A DNA stretch of 64,000 nucleotides, taken from assembly GCF_047345415.1 (NCBI RefSeq), contig NZ_JBLFEP010000006.1, positions 62,001 through 126,000 of the forward strand. The letters run 5' to 3'. The DNA is from Maribacter_C sp947494565 (lineage in GTDB: Bacteria > Bacteroidota > Bacteroidia > Flavobacteriales > Flavobacteriaceae). The notes below the pieces were generated by a model. That model had not been told where the DNA came from, did not search any database, and saw nothing but the letters and a program-made list of their open reading frames with translations. Both the position numbers and the translations under genes were made by a program. Below, one piece after another: positions 10,047 through 18,624 of the stretch. Numbering within the stretch: the first letter of the stretch is position 1; every line of letters starts with the position of its first letter.

Positions 10047-10372
10047 AAGGAAATACAACCCTTTCCGTAATTCCGTACGGATTCCTTAAAAAAGGGTCTT
10101 TCTATTTCTTAAAAAATAGTGTTTCAGTCTTATTGGTGATAAGAGCCTTTACCTTGAGGGATAGGTATTTTTTTTTGACCCCTGCGGGGGAAAAAGGAAT
10201 AGCAAGAGGATAACACGCTAAAGCGATGTTATGAAGTTTGATTTCTTTTTCAATGCCTTGAAAATGAATAGATTATCTCTGTTTTAGACTGTAATATGGC
10301 CTAGGACTATGTCAAAAGTTTGTTGCAAAACATTCGAAAAGCCCCTAAAACATTGAAAAAGTTTGTTGCAAA
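10047..10372. other. Candidate oriT / regulatory region upstream of the mobilisation genes
   Basis: A non-coding stretch directly before the mob genes, the usual place for an origin of transfer in Bacteroidota mobilisable elements. It holds a GC-rich palindrome CCCCTGCGGGG near 10180, in an otherwise AT-rich run, and two perfect 17-bp direct repeats at 10314-10330 and 10357-10373. The second repeat runs into the start codon of the next gene. Function is inferred from position and repeats only. Confidence 0.4.
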
Positions 10373-10373
10373 A
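10314..10373 (+). repeat. Pair of 17-bp direct repeats at the mobilisation gene start
   Basis: The sequence AAAAGTTTGTTGCAAAA occurs at 10314-10330 and again at 10357-10373, start to start 43 bp (about four helical turns). The words CATTCGAAAA and CATTGAAAAA lie between the copies. This suits an operator or a relaxosome-binding iteron. Confidence 0.6.
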
Positions 10374-10942
10374 TGAAGGTGAAAAACAAATATAAGTATG
10401 ACTATCTGGCTTTGAACTTGAGGGCGGAAGTAGTGATACGCTTTCGTGTTTTCTCTAAAAAAACAGCCCGTTCCCATGCGGATACCTTAACGGGAATGAT
10501 GGACTTTTTCGAGTGGCACAACTACTCACCACACCAACGTTTCGGCAAGGACGTAATCGCCGGACAGAAGAAAAACCGCAAACGAATCGATGCCGTTATT
10601 GCGATTATCAAGTCCGTCGAGAAATCCCAGAACATTCCTATAATGAACATTGAAGCTATGCTGAAATCACTCTTTAAAGAGGAGATAAAAAAGTACGCTC
10701 CTAAATTATTGGAACCGAAAAAGGTTCCTAAATCAGAACAAAAACCCAAAGCGGAAAAGACCCTCGTTTCAAAAATCGACTATGACCGAACCCAAGAAAA
10801 ACTATCTGAAGCTAGGGACCGATTGAAGTATGTTTTGGAACGGGTAGAATTGGTCAGCACCCGTTTCGGGAAGGACTTTTTAAAATTGGAAATCACTCGG
10901 GAAGAACTCGCCCGATTCAAAAGGGGCCTAAAAAATTCATGA
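10373..10942 (+). CDS. BfmA/BtgA family mobilisation protein
   Basis: 189 residues, basic, resembling the BfmA/BtgA accessory mobilisation proteins of Bacteroides elements (N-terminal part with FRVFSKKTARSHADTLTGMM and a nearby FFEWHNYSP motif). Such proteins bind oriT DNA and help the relaxase. The C-terminal half is a charged, coiled-coil-like helix. The ATG overlaps a 17-bp direct repeat, suggesting autoregulation. The BtgB-like gene follows after one base. Confidence 0.82.
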   Translation: MKVKNKYKYDYLALNLRAEVVIRFRVFSKKTARSHADTLTGMMDFFEWHNYSPHQRFGKDVIAGQKKNRKRIDAVIAIIKSVEKSQNIPIMNIEAMLKSLFKEEIKKYAPKLLEPKKVPKSEQKPKAEKTLVSKIDYDRTQEKLSEARDRLKYVLERVELVSTRFGKDFLKLEITREELARFKRGLKNS

Positions 10943-10943
10943 A

Positions 10944-11963
10944 ATGTATATAGCGATCACAGCACAGAAATTAGGGCAAAGTTATTCGAACAGTGCGGCG
11001 GATTATGTCGCCTATCTCGAAAAGGAAAACGAGGGTCTGGAACCAGAGAATCAAGAGTATTTTTTCAACCAGACCGAAGACCGAATTGCGCCTTGCAGGG
11101 TCATTTCTGAAATCGATGCCAATACCGCAAAACTTAAAAAAACCGAACCCAAATTTTACTCCATTGTGGTCAGTCCAAGCCAAAGGGAGCTTCAAAAAAT
11201 CGCGAACAATCCAGAACCTTTAAAGACCTACACCCGAGAGTTGATGAAGGAGTATGCCAACTCCTTTTACCGAGAGAAACCAATTACGATCAATCAGATA
11301 AAATACTTCGCCAAAATAGAACAAGAACGCACCTGTCGCGGCTTTGAAAAAGAAGTGTTGGAAAACGCCCCAAGCCGAAAACGGATCGCCAAATTGGAGA
11401 ACGATATCCGAAAAGTGGCCCGTGGGGAATTGAAGGGAAATATCAAAAAACTGGAGCGGGAAATCACAGCTTTAAGACAAGCCGCACCCCACCAGATCAA
11501 TGGCAAAATGGTTGTGGCCGGAATGAAAAAAGAGGGCAACCAATCCCACATCCATATTCTCGTAAGCCGTAAGGATGTGACCAACACTTTTAGCCTTTCC
11601 CCTGGATCGAAATACAAGGCTTCGGAAGTAGAAATGAACGGTAAAAAAGTACAACGGGGTTTTCATCGGGACCAGTTTTATGAGAAGGCGGAACAGGTCT
11701 TTGATAAGCTCTTTGGCTATGACCGCAACTTTGTAGAGACCTATACGGCAAAAAAAGCGTTGATTAAAAATCCCGCTTTGTTTCGGATGCTCTTGGGAAA
11801 CCTGCCTACCAACGAAAAAGCCCTTGCCCTTAAACTACTCTCCAAATCGGAAATGCGCATTCCCTCCATACCCACGAACAAAGTGCAATTGGCCTTAAAA
11901 GTGTTTCACAGATTAAGACGGGGAATGCAACGGGCCATCGAATCAGGATCAATTGGAATTTAA
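10944..11963 (+). CDS. BtgB-like mobilisation protein (DUF5712), candidate relaxase
   Basis: 339 residues. The opening (MYIAITAQKLGQSYSNSAAD) and overall layout fit the DUF5712 / BtgB clindamycin-factor transfer family. The histidine pair in SHIHILVSRKD resembles the metal-binding HUH motif of relaxases, and conserved tyrosines lie near the N-terminus. It probably nicks and pilots DNA together with the BtgA-like protein encoded just upstream. The catalytic assignment is inference. Confidence 0.8.
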   Translation: MYIAITAQKLGQSYSNSAADYVAYLEKENEGLEPENQEYFFNQTEDRIAPCRVISEIDANTAKLKKTEPKFYSIVVSPSQRELQKIANNPEPLKTYTRELMKEYANSFYREKPITINQIKYFAKIEQERTCRGFEKEVLENAPSRKRIAKLENDIRKVARGELKGNIKKLEREITALRQAAPHQINGKMVVAGMKKEGNQSHIHILVSRKDVTNTFSLSPGSKYKASEVEMNGKKVQRGFHRDQFYEKAEQVFDKLFGYDRNFVETYTAKKALIKNPALFRMLLGNLPTNEKALALKLLSKSEMRIPSIPTNKVQLALKVFHRLRRGMQRAIESGSIGI

Positions 11964-11972
11964 GTTAAAACC

Positions 11973-13562
11973 ATGGAAGAATTGAATCTAAGTATTGTTG
12001 TCTTGATCCTTCTCCTCGGAAGTGGTCTTTGCTTTCTTTTGGTGCGTTTCATCAAAGAGGGATTCTTTATTAATATTTTTTGGATCGGTTGTGGTCTTTT
12101 TTGGGTTTGGTCAAATGCCCCAGATCAAAAACAGTTCCTTTTGATGCTACTACTCATTGGTTTGCCCCTGTTGTTTGTCAATATCCTCTTTTACGTGTTC
12201 TTTCCAAAGGGGGGCGAATCGAATATGAATAACAGGTATCGGGTCAGACTTCAAGTCTCAAAAGGGAAACTGCTCTTGGAAAACATCCGCAGGGGAATCG
12301 CCATTATCGGGGCAGCAGGAAGCGGTAAAACGGAAAGTGTTGTCTATCCGCTTTTGCATCATTTTAGCCAATGGAACTTTAGTGGGGTCATCTATGATTA
12401 CAAGGACTTTGAGATTACCGAAATGGCATACCCCTTATTCAGTCAATGTGACATTCCCTTCTTTATCATTTCGTTCGATACCATACATTCAAGGGTCAAT
12501 CCCATTGCACCCAGATATCTGCCCGACGAAGAAAGTGTCAACGAGCTTTCACGTGTACTGGTGGAAAATCTATTGGAACAGAAGGACAATAACATGAACT
12601 CTACTACCCGGTTTTTTAATGATGTGGTCGAGGGACTGGTCGCGGGAATGATATGGCGTCTGAAAACGGATTTTGAAAAATTCTGTACCTTGCCCCATTT
12701 GATTGCCCTGTATCAATATTTGGACACGGCCCAACTTATCGAGTTCCTATCGGACAACGTTACCTCAAAAGCAATGGCGGATGCATTTATTAACGGAGTG
12801 GATTCCGAACGGCAGACGGCAGGGGTCAAGAGCACCTTGGCCAATGCCTTTAAAAAGATCAGTACCCAACGGATCTTTATGGCGCTCTCGGCGGATGAAG
12901 TCGATTTGAATATCAATCACAAGGATAATTTGGCGGTTGTTTCGGTAGTCAATAACCCGAAAATCGAAACTTCCCTCTCCCCCGTTATCGCGACCATCAT
13001 CCATACCATGACCAAACAGATGAGTGTCCGTAACCAAAACCCTTCTTTTTTGTTGATGGAGGAAGCAGCAACCCTAAGGTTGTTGAACATGCACCGCATT
13101 CCCGCTACCTTACGAAGCTACGATATTGCCACGGTCTACGTTTTACAGGACAAGATTCAGAACGATATGATATACGGACCTATGGCCAGCAGGGCAATTT
13201 TGGCCAATCTGTCCTATCAGTTCTTTGGGAAGGCCAATGACCCGGATACCGCCAAATACTATGAACGCTTTTTTGAAATCGTAAAGAAGGAGACCAAAAG
13301 CGTGAACAAGGGCTATAACCTCAACTTTGATACCCGGGTCACCAAAGGGGAACGGGAAGTAGCAAAAAACCGTGCCGATGTGTTCTATGGACTGCAACAG
13401 GGGGCTTTTGTCGTGCTGGCGGATGGTAAGGACAAGAAAGTGCAATTCGAAATACCTAAGATTATCAGACAGTTGCCTTTACCGGAGCGGAATCTAAAGG
13501 AAAAGCTCCAGGAGAATTTTGAGAAAGTTCATTGGGAGGCAAAGACGATTTTAGTTAAATAA
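11973..13562 (+). CDS. Type IV coupling protein (TraG/VirD4 family ATPase)
   Basis: 529 residues. Two membrane segments (about residues 7-25 and 55-77) are followed by a cytosolic ATPase domain with Walker A GAAGSGKTE (113-121) and a Walker B-type stretch PSFLLMEEAATLRLL. Coupling proteins bring the relaxase-DNA complex to the mating channel at the inner membrane. It is the last of three consecutive mob genes on the + strand; the channel genes lie 16 kb away on the other strand, separated by cargo. Confidence 0.93.
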   Translation: MEELNLSIVVLILLLGSGLCFLLVRFIKEGFFINIFWIGCGLFWVWSNAPDQKQFLLMLLLIGLPLLFVNILFYVFFPKGGESNMNNRYRVRLQVSKGKLLLENIRRGIAIIGAAGSGKTESVVYPLLHHFSQWNFSGVIYDYKDFEITEMAYPLFSQCDIPFFIISFDTIHSRVNPIAPRYLPDEESVNELSRVLVENLLEQKDNNMNSTTRFFNDVVEGLVAGMIWRLKTDFEKFCTLPHLIALYQYLDTAQLIEFLSDNVTSKAMADAFINGVDSERQTAGVKSTLANAFKKISTQRIFMALSADEVDLNINHKDNLAVVSVVNNPKIETSLSPVIATIIHTMTKQMSVRNQNPSFLLMEEAATLRLLNMHRIPATLRSYDIATVYVLQDKIQNDMIYGPMASRAILANLSYQFFGKANDPDTAKYYERFFEIVKKETKSVNKGYNLNFDTRVTKGEREVAKNRADVFYGLQQGAFVVLADGKDKKVQFEIPKIIRQLPLPERNLKEKLQENFEKVHWEAKTILVK

Positions 13563-13571
13563 AACATGTCC

Positions 13572-13727
13572 TTATTTGAACACTTCCAAAATCTCATTTT
13601 CCAGGATATAAGCGGAACCAATGATTTCTTTGGCCTTTTTAACGCTCGATTCACTTTCGTTTAGACCTGCAATTTCTTGTGCATTGTTTTGATTCTCCCG
13701 AATTAGTTGTAGTATGTTCTCAGACAT
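13572..13727 (-). CDS. Small hypothetical protein convergent with the coupling ATPase
   Basis: 51 codons, ATG at 13727 (MSENILQLIRENQNNAQEIA...). The product is acidic, predicted helical and without a membrane segment. AGAGGA lies a few bases before the start. No family recognised; could be a genuine small gene or a chance frame. Confidence 0.4.
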   Translation of the reverse strand: MSENILQLIRENQNNAQEIAGLNESESSVKKAKEIIGSAYILENEILEVFK

Positions 13728-13889
13728 TGAAATCCTCTTAGTAAACTTTTAGGGAAGATATTAAAATTCCTTTAGTTTTAAACGGTCAAAACCTATGCAG
13801 TTAAAAAAAATCGATAGGGCTATTTTTAAAACTGTATTCGATATGAGGCTTAGGTTTAAATCCTTAATTTCCGGTAAGCTTTTTGTCCA

Positions 13890-14201
13890 ATGGAAAACAA
13901 AACCTATAGAAAATGCCAAAACTGCGGTACCGTTAATCTCAACAGGGATTACTGCCAAGAATGCGGTGAGATTGTCAACATCATATTGAAACGAAAAATT
14001 GAGCGTGAAAACAAGGCGCTTGAAAGGGAACGAATAGAAAAACAAAAGGAACCGAATAAAGTGACCGTGTTTTTTGAAAGGGCCAAAACCCACCCTAATA
14101 TAATCGTAAGAAGCCTTGCTCTCTTCTTCTATTCAACTTGGGTTATCGTATTGGCGATAGGCTCGTTTTTTGCCCTATTATTTGGATACATTGCTGCCTG
14201 A
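13890..14201 (+). CDS. Zinc-ribbon membrane protein
   Basis: 103 residues. An N-terminal zinc ribbon with two CxxC knuckles (CQNC at 9-12, CQEC near 22-25) is followed by a charged coiled-coil segment (about 35-60) and a C-terminal transmembrane helix (about 78-100). The family is not known to me; such proteins are typical small cargo genes. The next gene begins within a few bases. Confidence 0.65.
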   Translation: MENKTYRKCQNCGTVNLNRDYCQECGEIVNIILKRKIERENKALERERIEKQKEPNKVTVFFERAKTHPNIIVRSLALFFYSTWVIVLAIGSFFALLFGYIAA

Positions 14202-14212
14202 AACTTCAAAAA

Positions 14213-14629
14213 AGGAACACCATCATCACCTTTCTCAAATACCGTTCAATAGCCTTTCAGTGGATCAAAAGCTTTTACTTTCCGATTTGCTGTATGCTAG
14301 CGGTTACCCTATATTTTTGTCAGCTTTCTGATTTTAATGTTTCCAAACTGTTGAATAATTATTTCAATGATTTGGTTTGTATGCCAATTGTCCTTAAGAT
14401 TTGCCAATATGTAGTTCGCTATGTGAAATCCAATGCGGAGCTTTATATTCCCTTAGCACTTCAACTAGTTTTAACCTTGGTGTTCAGTGCCTACTTTGAA
14501 TATCTGCTTCCTAAATACAACCCGAGATACACCGGTGACGGGTTTGATATTGCTATGTATTTTTTAGGGACGTTGTGCTTCTTTTTCATAGAGCGACCCA
14601 CATATCTAAAAAAACTCAAAACCCTTTAA
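14213..14629 (+). CDS. Small multi-pass membrane protein (possible start-codon loss)
   Basis: About 138 residues with three or four membrane segments and a conserved-looking core: NDLVCMPIVL, YFEYLLPKYNPRYTGDGFD and a final FFIERP. It resembles small Bacteroidota membrane proteins often labelled magnesium-citrate-transporter-like; no transport function can be shown. The natural N-terminus appears to be NTIITFLKYRS, but the codon where ATG is expected (14213) reads AGG. The frame runs upstream into the zinc-ribbon gene (ATG at 14138), and the next internal ATG is at 14294. Either a non-standard start is used or the gene has lost its start. Confidence 0.5.
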   Translation, partial: RNTIITFLKYRSIAFQWIKSFYFPICCMLAVTLYFCQLSDFNVSKLLNNYFNDLVCMPIVLKICQYVVRYVKSNAELYIPLALQLVLTLVFSAYFEYLLPKYNPRYTGDGFDIAMYFLGTLCFFFIERPTYLKKLKTL

Positions 14630-15023
14630 AGTTGAAATACTAGGGGTTATTGGGAATCGGAATAGCGAGCATCTGGACTTACTTATTATGCACTTCTAAA
14701 TGTGGAGATACTTGGGTTTCACTTGAATCGGCATACTCTTTACAGAAGGCGCAATTTGTAAAGAGTATCATTTATTCGAACTTTGTTAACGGTTCGGTTA
14801 TGATTAGTGTGGGGCGTTGATTTACAATTACGATTGTGCCACAGCTCGTAGCCAAGTCTTTGTGTCTTGTTTTTTATTTTCTTGTTCAAAGCAAAATCCT
14901 AAAGATTTTGCGACATTATAAATATACACAGACCTTGGCATAAAAATCCAACCCCATATTAATTATAGGCATTGCTACCTGCTGGCTTTTACAGTTCTGA
15001 TTTGACAGCATTAATTTATATGC
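14630..15023. other. Non-coding stretch carrying the left 34-bp palindromic repeat
   Basis: No gene seen on either strand. The stretch contains the 34-bp palindromic element at 14735-14768 and further short inverted sequences such as AAAATCCTAAAGATTTT near 14890. Confidence 0.5.
14735..14768. repeat. 34-bp palindromic direct repeat, left copy (cargo boundary)
   Basis: ACTCTTTACA, a 10-base centre, then TTTGTAAAGAGTAT. Outer arms ATACTCTTTACA (14733-14744) and TGTAAAGAGTAT (14757-14768) pair perfectly over 12 bp. A copy with identical arms and spacing lies at 29338-29371 in the same orientation. Confidence 0.75.
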
Positions 15024-15626
15024 TCAATAATCTACATTAGAACGTTTAAATAAAAAATATGCGATACTTAAATTAATTAGTGATGGTAGCCAAGCAGAGA
15101 GTTGATAAATAGGAATAAACGGAATTTATGTTAAAAGAGGAATCAATAATAGTGTTCTTTGGGTAATGGCAGCAAAAGTCAACCCGTAACTTAAATACAT
15201 CCATTTTTTATGTTGCAATACATCTCCAGCTTTTATGAATGTTATTGCCTTTACTATAGTATAAATCCACATTAGAGATAGTATGGAAAAACCAATTGTA
15301 GTTATCCACCCACCCATAGCGAACTGGGCTACAATAAGACCTGATAAGCCACTTAAGAACACACTTATCGTATAAATGTATCCGATAACTTTATGGACAG
15401 TTTTATAATTGAACCATATTCTTTTTGAAAACTGAAAAGGACCTATGCTAATGGCCACTAATCCTAAAAATATATGTGTTCTAAAAGTCAATAAATACCA
15501 AGAGCTTTCGGCAATTTCTTTTCGTTCAAGTATACCGGCACCATCTGATTGAAAGTAATGTAGCGACATTACAATCATACTAATTGCACCAATAAATAAA
15601 AATAATGTAAATGCCGTTCTTCTCAT
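15024..15626 (-). pseudogene. DUF2306 membrane protein interrupted by an in-frame TAA
   Basis: The first 166 residues (15126-15626) form a multi-pass membrane protein of the DUF2306 type, with FRTHIFLGLVAISIGPFQF and HKVIGYIY motifs. The frame stops at TAA (15126-15128) after IPLLT, but the same frame then continues for 33 codons reading IPFIPIYQLSAWLPSLINLS, which matches the expected C-terminal helix of the family, and ends at TGA 15024. Restored length is about 200 residues, close to the family norm. CAA to TAA would explain the lesion in one step. Could be pseudogene, read-through or sequence error. Confidence 0.7.
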
Positions 15627-15748
15627 TCTCCAAATGTAATAGAGTCTTTTGCCCTTAATTGTAGAATGTGCTGAATGTCAAAGCAATGATTTGAATGACA
15701 AACTAATCATTAGTTCTGGTAGTTTTGAAAGTGTCAAATAGACAAGAA

Positions 15749-16612
15749 TTATGGGTTTTCTATAAAAAACTGCTTAACAATGGGAATGTATTTTCTAGAT
15801 ACTGGAACGATTTCTGTTTGATTTTTAAGCTTAAGCTTTAATCCTTGCGCATTTCCTGATATATTCTCTAGCTTTTTAAGGTTTAGAATATACGAGCGAT
15901 GGCATCTTATTAAATTTGAAGTTACAGCTAGTTGCGTTTCAAATGAAGAAAGTGTAAGTCGATAAGTTATTTTTTTCAATGTATTTTCATCTAAAGAGCA
16001 AATATCAATATAGTTGCCGACTGCTATTGCATAATGAAAATCATTCTCGTTCAAAGAGAAAATTTCATTTTTTAAATCTGTTGAAATTTGGTGTGTAGTT
16101 TCTTTTGAATCTTCTAAAAGTTCTTTTTTCTTTTTTAGAATATTAGATGCTTGGTTAGTATTAAATTTTACTTTTTGGTTATAATCAAGAACTGTAATGA
16201 ATGCTAATGGTATACCGCCAAGTACAAATGTCCGACTTATTATCCACCAATAGTTATACCAACTAAAAGGTAATGAGTTTATATAATTTGTATAAATGCC
16301 ATTAAAGGTTGCAATTACAAATAGAATTACTAAATAAAATATCATTTGATGTCTTACTTTCCAGTTCTTATCAGAAAATACTTCAGGAAGCAATAAAGGC
16401 AAAATATATAAAAACAACACTAAAACAATGGTCGAAATACAGCCAAAGAAAAGTAATTGGAATACCTTATTTTCATTGTTAGATAAATTGATGTCAAAAG
16501 GCTCGAAAAACAACAAAAATAGAGCTATAAATAACCCGAATAATGTCGCAGTAATCAAATTTTTTAAAACCGGGTTTGGTGCTGGATATTTCTGGGTTAG
16601 TATTCTTAACAT
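15749..16612 (-). CDS. LytTR-family regulator with N-terminal membrane domain
   Basis: About 287 residues from the ATG at 16612 (MLRILTQKYPAPNP); an upstream ATG at 16654 would add 14 residues. Four predicted membrane helices (about residues 20-130) precede a linker and a LytTR DNA-binding domain, with CHRSYILNLKKLENI and IVPVSRKYIPIVKQFF. It is a one-component membrane regulator without a receiver domain. The target is unknown; it lies next to the broken DUF2306 gene in the same orientation and may have regulated it. Confidence 0.85.
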   Translation of the reverse strand: MLRILTQKYPAPNPVLKNLITATLFGLFIALFLLFFEPFDINLSNNENKVFQLLFFGCISTIVLVLFLYILPLLLPEVFSDKNWKVRHQMIFYLVILFVIATFNGIYTNYINSLPFSWYNYWWIISRTFVLGGIPLAFITVLDYNQKVKFNTNQASNILKKKKELLEDSKETTHQISTDLKNEIFSLNENDFHYAIAVGNYIDICSLDENTLKKITYRLTLSSFETQLAVTSNLIRCHRSYILNLKKLENISGNAQGLKLKLKNQTEIVPVSRKYIPIVKQFFIENP

Positions 16613-16743
16613 TCGGTTTTTTTCAGCTTGCAGGTAACAATCGGATAGCATCATTGATGCTATCCTTCTTATATGTCTAAGTTAATAAATATTAGAAGAG
16701 AGCTTTAGTAACCATTAAAAACAATCCTTTATTTGAACTTTCA

Positions 16744-17253
16744 TTATCTTTCAAAATCAACTCTTGCGAACAATCTTGATTTTACAATTTTCCTTTTATA
16801 ATATCCTTTGACAACATCCAACTTCGCAACCGTTGATTTCACGATTTCATTTACCTCTACGGAGTTGGGATAGGATTTACAGCCTATATCTACTATTTTA
16901 CCATTTATATCCACGGTACAGAAAACCAAGGCATAACCTTCATAATTATCTGGTTTACCCATGATTTGTGCGGAAATAATTTGACTAAATGTTTCCTCCA
17001 GGCATTTGGATTTTGGTTTTCCTTTTTTGAATCCATTACATTCATTTTCAAATGGAATGGAATCCAATACCGCACAATGATAAATTCCCTTTTTTTTCTG
17101 GATATAGGGTTTCAACTTTATACCTTTTTCAGCCGTATCATCAATGTCTATGAAATGTCCCTCAGGGATTTGTGCACTTACAGAAAGGTGACAAAAAAAT
17201 GCAATCAAAAAAGAACACGAACTGTTTATACTATATCTTATTATTTTTTTCAT
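16744..17253 (-). CDS. Periplasmic TonB-C-terminal-like protein
   Basis: 169 residues with a signal peptide (hydrophobic core to about residue 27, ending VSAQ). The C-terminal ~70 residues (GYALVFCTVDINGKIVDIGC, then a VEVNEIV helix and a VVKGYYKRKIVKSR strand) resemble the TonB C-terminal fold found in many Flavobacteria, but there is no N-terminal membrane anchor or proline-rich linker. Partner and function unknown. Confidence 0.6.
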   Translation of the reverse strand: MKKIIRYSINSSCSFLIAFFCHLSVSAQIPEGHFIDIDDTAEKGIKLKPYIQKKKGIYHCAVLDSIPFENECNGFKKGKPKSKCLEETFSQIISAQIMGKPDNYEGYALVFCTVDINGKIVDIGCKSYPNSVEVNEIVKSTVAKLDVVKGYYKRKIVKSRLFARVDFER

Positions 17254-17327
17254 CTTTTATTTGAACTTTAGAGAACTGGACAAGGGCATTTCATAGGAAA
17301 CCCTTTTCCCTACAATATGCTGTTCTA

Positions 17328-18464
17328 TTATTTATTCAAGAATTCGTTTAAAAATACCATTGCAAACTTTGAGTTCAAAACATTCCCCTTGCCTAAATCA
17401 AATGGGTAACTTAAGTTTTGACTGTTTCCCAAAATCACTAGAGTCAAGTCCTTTTCAAGAACTTTGAGGTATAGTCCTGAATAGGCGTTTGGTTATAACC
17501 CATAATGCCAGACTAAAGTAAGTCCCTTATACTTCTGAATGAACCAGCCATAACCGTAAGGAGAAAGGTTGTTATCAGCCAATTCAAAAGGTTTTAGAAC
17601 CTTCTCTTTACTTTCACTTGAAATTACCATATTATTGTTAAAAGCCTGGTCAAATATTAATATATCTTTTGCAGAAAAAACTAGGCCAGCACCAGCATTT
17701 AAGGGGAGGTAGGGAAATTCACTTCTTTCAATATATCCATCAGCATCAATGGCATATGGCAAGGCAATTTTGTCCAACACCAATTTTTTTGATTTATCTA
17801 ATTGCGAAGAAGCTGAATGTTTTAAGTTCAGTTTTTTAATTACCAAACTATCAACCCATTTATCAAAAGTCAGTTTTGTTACATTCTCCACAACATCAGA
17901 TAGCATTCCGAAGAGGAAGCCATTGTACTTATAATCTGAACCGGGAATATTATCAGCGGTGTGCGAAAAATGATGTTTTAATAAGATGTCGTCGCGTTCA
18001 GGACGATACTGATCCAAGAGAACTGAATATTCTGGCATTTCATCATTGAAATACTCTAGTGTTCGTTCGCAGCTTCGAACATAGTCGGGATAATATTCCT
18101 TAATTTTCCAATTCAAATCGATTTTTTTTTCTTCTACCAACTGCATTAAAATTGTTGAAAAAATAGGTTTGGTCAATGAAGCAATTCGCAAGGGTGTATA
18201 TCCCGTCATTGGAATTTCTTCCTCGATGTTCGCCATTCCAAAACCTCTAATTAAGTGTATGGAATCGTTAATAGAAATTCCGATACTAATTCCTGGAATC
18301 CTATATGCTATTCGCAAAGAATCTACTAGTTGCTCAAAAGCGGAATTAGCTGGTTGCTCGGATTGGGTAATCTTAGTTGTAGTATATTTTTTCTTTGCTT
18401 CGCACGAAGCAAAAATAATGACGCATAGTAGAAGTGTGAATTTACTCATATTATATAGTGCCAA
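17328..18464 (-). pseudogene. Beta-lactamase-family serine hydrolase interrupted by an in-frame TAA
   Basis: A periplasmic lipoprotein-like serine hydrolase (class C beta-lactamase / DD-peptidase fold). Lipobox IIFASC is near residue 20, the SxxK active-site motif is in IASLTKPIFST, and the YxN-type motif is in the SDYKYNGF region. The frame stops at TAA 17493-17495 in the motif VWHYGL, but continues in frame as PNAYSGLYLKVLEKDLTLVI and ends at TAA 17328, restoring about 378 residues and the normal family C-terminus. CAA to TAA would explain it. Without the tail the fold would lack its last strand and helix. Confidence 0.75.
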
Positions 18465-18624
18465 TACTGTATAGATATAGTTCCAAGTTACTATACTTTT
18501 GTTTTGGGGAACTTCTAATTATCTAGATTTAACAATCCTTTTATTGAACTTTTGTTTAACTCAGTTTTTTATCAGGGTACTTATTTAATATGGACCCATG
18601 TTCTAGTCGCGTCATAGTCTTTTA

